A DNA stretch of 16,315 nucleotides from an uncultured Collinsella sp. (GTDB taxonomy: Bacteria > Actinomycetota > Coriobacteriia > Coriobacteriales > Coriobacteriaceae). Position 1 is the first letter of the stretch, and the number at the start of each line of letters is the position of its first letter. The notes under the pieces are model-generated. The model ran no database searches. It saw only the letters and a program-made list of their open reading frames with translations, and was not told the origin of the DNA. Below, piece after piece: positions 14,000-16,315 of this stretch. The translations under genes were made by a program, and so were the position numbers. Location of the stretch: NCBI GenBank assembly GCA_900543615.1, contig UQSC01000037.1:1-16315 (forward strand), written 5' to 3'.

Positions 14000-14992
14000 C
14001 TAGTAGTCAAGCTTCCACATGTAGCGGCGCGTCATGTAGTCCTTGTGGGTGACGGCAGAGAGCGCGCGCATGTACACATTGTTGAGGATCGGGGCAAAGA
14101 TCAGGTGGTTGAAGTACTCGCTCACGCTGTCCTTGATGTCGTTGAGGCCGAGCTCCTTGGCGTCAAGCTGATAGACGCGCTCGCCACCGTACTGGTTGAC
14201 GAAGCGGATGCCGCGCTCGTCGTTGCAGCGGCTGCGGCCGACGCTGATGAGCTGGAACAGCGAGGTGCGCTTGTCCAGGATCTCGAAGGGGCCGTGGAAG
14301 AAGTCGCAGGTGTTGATGGTGCAAGAGTCGATCTGCAGCATCTCCTGCACGTTGCAGATGCTAAAGACGTAGGCGGCACCAAAGAGCGGGCCCTGGGCCA
14401 TGACGTTGATGCAGGGCTTGTCGGCGTTCTGCTCGGCCCACTTGGCAGCGAGCGGACGGGTGTACTCGACGGCCTTGCGATAGATGGGGTCAACCAAGTC
14501 GAAGGCGGCCATGGCGGTCTCGTACTCGGCATAGCCCTCGGTCTGCTGGGTGAGCTCCATTGCGATCATGGTCACGACGGCGGAGTTGGTGCGGCCCATG
14601 CAGGACTCGTCGACGGCCAGGCTGTCGTACTGGATCTTGTAGTCGCAGACCTCGGTGAGGCCGGACTCGTCAACATAGATGGCGATGGTGCTGGCGCCGT
14701 GGTCCTTGGCGACCTGAGCGGCGACGATGGTCTCCTTGGTGCCGCGCATGGACACGACAACGGCCAGGGTGTTCTCGTTGACGTAGGCCGGGGTGGCATG
14801 CACGAACTCGTTGCTGGTGTAGCTGGAGCTCACGACCTGCGTGGCCTCGTGCTCCATAAAGTACTGAGCAGGATAGTTGCCGCCGTTGGATCCGCCGGCG
14901 CCAATCCACACGACGCGCTTGATGCCGCCCTTGTCTGCCTTGTCAGCCAAAACCTGGGAGACGACATCCTTAACCTGTTCCTGAGTAGTCAT
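14000..14992 (-). CDS. SIS-domain sugar-phosphate deglycase paralogue (SIS2)
   Basis: A 330-residue paralogue of SIS1, recognisable by shared blocks (NEF near 61, VNENT, QQTEGY at 149-154, FFHGPFE at 231-237, RRYMWKLDY at the end). The first sugar-phosphate loop reads WIGAGGSNGGNY and the second VVSMRGTKET, where SIS1 has CSLGGSTPE, so phosphate-sugar contacts differ. E217 and H233 keep the 16-residue spacing of the FraB-type catalytic pair. The residues before FFH are C229-D230, against G227-E228 in SIS1. This points to an active deglycase with another substrate. Start ATG 14992 follows AAAGG at a rather long distance. The gene is monocistronic and divergent from gntR2. It has no PTS of its own nearby, so it probably relies on the PTS at 9776-12377 or one elsewhere. 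Confidence 0.83.
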   Translation of the reverse strand: MTTQEQVKDVVSQVLADKADKGGIKRVVWIGAGGSNGGNYPAQYFMEHEATQVVSSSYTSNEFVHATPAYVNENTLAVVVSMRGTKETIVAAQVAKDHGASTIAIYVDESGLTEVCDYKIQYDSLAVDESCMGRTNSAVVTMIAMELTQQTEGYAEYETAMAAFDLVDPIYRKAVEYTRPLAAKWAEQNADKPCINVMAQGPLFGAAYVFSICNVQEMLQIDSCTINTCDFFHGPFEILDKRTSLFQLISVGRSRCNDERGIRFVNQYGGERVYQLDAKELGLNDIKDSVSEYFNHLIFAPILNNVYMRALSAVTHKDYMTRRYMWKLDY

Positions 14993-15030
14993 CGTGCATC
15001 AGCCTTTCTTCTCGTTTGATGCTCTTGATG

Positions 15031-15183
15031 GCATACAAGTTACATACATGTTTTGGTTATGTCGACTAGTTGTATGCTATATTTATCTTAGAAATTTTGC
15101 TGGTAAGGTTTTCGGTAGCTCGATACCAGCGATTTTATTGTTGTGTTGAATACATGCTTGCTTAGATAAGCATACAAGTTAGA
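15031..15183. promoter_or_regulatory. Divergent control region between SIS2 and gntR2
   Basis: GCATACAAGTTA occurs at 15031-15042 and 15170-15181, and a related inverted copy, GTTGTATGC, lies at 15069-15077. One site is next to each gene and the third is in between, which suits a GntR2 dimer repressing both directions and possibly looping. GCTTA-GA-TAAGC (15160-15171) is a further perfect small inverted repeat overlapping the gntR2-side site. A hairpin pairing GCTGGTA (15099-15105) with TACCAGC (15124-15130) lies between; GATTTTATT follows it on the plus strand, so it could be an attenuator. The region is AT-rich compared with the genes. Promoter boxes are not clear enough to assign. Confidence 0.55.
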
Positions 15184-15197
15184 TATAGGTTGGCAAT

Positions 15198-15920
15198 ATG
15201 AGCGTCTCATCTAAAAAGAAACTGAGCCAATACGAGCGCTTGGCGGGTACGCTTCGCGACCGCATCGCAGCCGGCATCTACGCACGCGGAGACAAGCTGC
15301 CGTCCGAGATGGAGCTCATGGACGAATCGGGCCTGTCGCGCAGCACCGTGCGCCACGCCCTTAAGGTGCTCGTTGATGAGGGCCTGGTGCGTACCGAGCG
15401 CGGGCGCGGCGCCTTTGTGGCCGACACGCCAGCGCTCCATGAGAACAACCTGGTGTTTTCGAGCTACACGGCACAGGTCGAAGGCCAGGGCATGAAGCCC
15501 ACCACGCGCACCGTGGACTCGGGCTTTGCCAAGGCGGGCGGCAGCATAGCTAAGTTCTTTGATGCCGCCGTGGGCAGCAAGCTCGTCAAACTTGTCCGCC
15601 TGCGTTATCTGGACGATGCGCCGCTGTGCCTGGAGACCACCTACCTGCCGCCAAGCTTCGAGTCGCTCATCGACCGCGATATCAACGGTTCGCTCTACGC
15701 GACGCTGCGCCAAGAATTCCATCGCGCGCCAGCACAGGGACATAAGACCTTTGAGGTGTGCTATGCCTCGCAAAACGAGGCGTTTTTGCTCAACGTTGAG
15801 CGCGGGCAGGCGCTGATCCTGATCACCGACTACGTCTACGACACCGACGGCCGACCGCTCCATGTCTCTAAGCGCATCCAACGCACCGACCGCGCCAAAT
15901 ACACCGAGCCCATCGGCTAA
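15198..15920 (+). CDS. GntR family regulator, HutC/UTRA subfamily (GntR2)
   Basis: A 240-residue regulator and the only plus-strand gene. The winged helix-turn-helix covers about residues 10-76 (YERLAGTLRDRIAAGIY, LPSEMELMDESGLSRSTVRHAL, RGRGAFV) and the UTRA effector domain about 90-235 (LVKLVRLRYLDDAPLCLETTYLP, ending GRPLHVSKRIQRTDR). The ATG at 15198 has only a weak AGG about nine bases upstream. It diverges from SIS2 across a region with three copies of a shared site, so it very likely controls SIS2 and itself, with the SIS2 substrate or a similar sugar phosphate as inducer. FrlR, the regulator of fructoselysine use, is of the same GntR/HutC group, which fits. It is distinct from GntR1 in sequence and in the sites near its gene. 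Confidence 0.92.
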   Translation: MSVSSKKKLSQYERLAGTLRDRIAAGIYARGDKLPSEMELMDESGLSRSTVRHALKVLVDEGLVRTERGRGAFVADTPALHENNLVFSSYTAQVEGQGMKPTTRTVDSGFAKAGGSIAKFFDAAVGSKLVKLVRLRYLDDAPLCLETTYLPPSFESLIDRDINGSLYATLRQEFHRAPAQGHKTFEVCYASQNEAFLLNVERGQALILITDYVYDTDGRPLHVSKRIQRTDRAKYTEPIG

Positions 15921-15926
15921 CCTGCC

Positions 15927-15967
15927 AAAACCACCGCAAAGGGGACAGGCACCTTTGTGGTGGTTTT
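15927..15967. terminator. Bidirectional terminator made from a 13-nt-loop hairpin repeat (copy c)
   Basis: AAAACCACCGCAAAGG (15927-15942) pairs with CCTTTGTGGTGGTTTT (15952-15967), 16 bp with one G-T pair. Flanking A4 and T4 give a U-run in both directions, and it lies between the convergent gntR2 and acetyltransferase genes. Read as a 10-bp stem, CCACCGCAAA/TTTGTGGTGG, its loop is GGGGACAGGCACC, 13 nt with GGGACAG in the same loop position as the copies at 6313, 8449 and 9670. The minus-strand gene's stop codon overlaps its edge. Confidence 0.8.
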
Positions 15968-16315
15968 AGGCGAGGAGATCGGGGAACCAGGTTGGTTTGG
16001 GTTGGTTGGGCGTGCGCTCGGCCAGGACCAACTCCATCCAGCACATGTCGTACCAGCGGCCGAACTTTTGGGCACAGCGATCGAAGGCGCCCACCAAGCG
16101 ATATCCCATATGGGCATGGAAGTCCTGGCTATTGTGCGTTAGATACTCGTCGTCCTTGTCGTGCGGCACGGCGATGAGCGCGCACATATTGGTGATGCCC
16201 ATCGCGATCAGGCACTGCTTGAGCGCATCGTGCAGCTTGCGACCCAGCCCGCCATGGCGCACATCGCGTGCCAGGTAGATCGACGTCTCGACCGACCAGT
16301 CGTATGCCTCGCGGC
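15966..16315 (-). CDS. GNAT family N-acetyltransferase, N-terminus beyond the window
   Basis: The frame is open to the right edge, giving about 115 residues that begin REAYDWSVETSIYLARDV. It is the C-terminal part of an acetyl-CoA-dependent N-acetyltransferase of the phosphinothricin acetyltransferase-like (PAT/MnaT) group. The strand SIYLARD leads into the pyrophosphate-binding loop RHGGLGRKL (the R-x-x-G-x-G motif), then a helix, then the FHAHMGYRLVGAF strand-turn typical of the C-terminal half, and a C-terminal WYDMCWMELVL strand. Such enzymes acetylate amino groups of small molecules, e.g. methionine derivatives or phosphinothricin; the substrate is not predictable here. A GTG at 16262 could be misread as the start but lies inside the conserved domain. 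It converges on gntR2. Confidence 0.88.
   Translation of the reverse strand, partial: REAYDWSVETSIYLARDVRHGGLGRKLHDALKQCLIAMGITNMCALIAVPHDKDDEYLTHNSQDFHAHMGYRLVGAFDRCAQKFGRWYDMCWMELVLAERTPNQPKPTWFPDLLA

Noticed and set aside
15966..16262. Complete small acetyltransferase starting at GTG 16262
   Set aside because: The frame continues upstream to the window edge with conserved GNAT residues (SIYLARDV), so the visible part is a truncated C-terminus.

Overview
The window is about 16.3 kb of GC-rich bacterial DNA. It most resembles a gut Coriobacteriia chromosome, probably Collinsella or a close relative. This rests on the overall gene style (tandem YhgE/Pip proteins, HutC-type GntR regulators, mannose-family PTS, DMT and YitT transporters) and on intergenic palindromes of a kind I associate with Collinsella. 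No rRNA or tRNA gene is visible, so the genus is an inference. There is no sign of phage, plasmid or CRISPR. All genes but one are on the minus strand.

Layout, left to right. (1) 1-5145: two adjoining yhgE/pip-type membrane protein genes, transcribed right to left with a stop codon abutting the next start. (2) 5146-5500: a non-coding stretch holding two palindromic repeat elements; one also occurs at 1-106. (3) 5501-6220: a GntR/HutC regulator (called GntR1 here). (4) 6441-7448: a YitT/DUF2179 membrane protein, then a gap with a 119-bp triple-nested inverted repeat. (5) 7804-8433: a HAD-IA phosphatase. (6) 8594-12377: an operon read as IIAB, IIC, IID of a mannose-family PTS, then a SIS-domain sugar-phosphate deglycase (SIS1), closed by a strong terminator at 8528-8560. 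(7) 12560-13642: a DMT/EamA transporter. (8) 13679-13999: a gap with a tandem cluster of hairpin repeats. (9) 14000-14992: a second SIS deglycase paralogue (SIS2), divergent from a second GntR/HutC regulator (GntR2, 15198-15920, the only plus-strand gene). (10) A GNAT acetyltransferase cut by the right edge.

How the genes may work together. The PTS plus two FrlB/FraB-like SIS proteins suggests uptake and 6-phosphorylation of glycated amino compounds (Amadori or Heyns products such as fructoselysine or glucoselysine), followed by cleavage to a hexose phosphate and a free amine or amino acid. Both SIS proteins keep a Glu and a His 16 residues apart at the place of the catalytic pair described for Salmonella FraB (E214/H230, from memory). 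The promoters of gntR1 and the DMT gene share a 14-mer with one mismatch, and the PTS promoter carries a looser relative over its -10 region. GntR1 may therefore control all three. A separate site, GCATACAAGTTA, occurs twice, with a diverged inverted copy, between SIS2 and gntR2.

The most unusual structure is non-coding. At least ten intergenic hairpins have quite different stems but the same geometry: a loop of exactly 13 nt with G(G/C)GAC at loop positions 2-6. They fall into a ...GACAG and a ...GACGTTC type.
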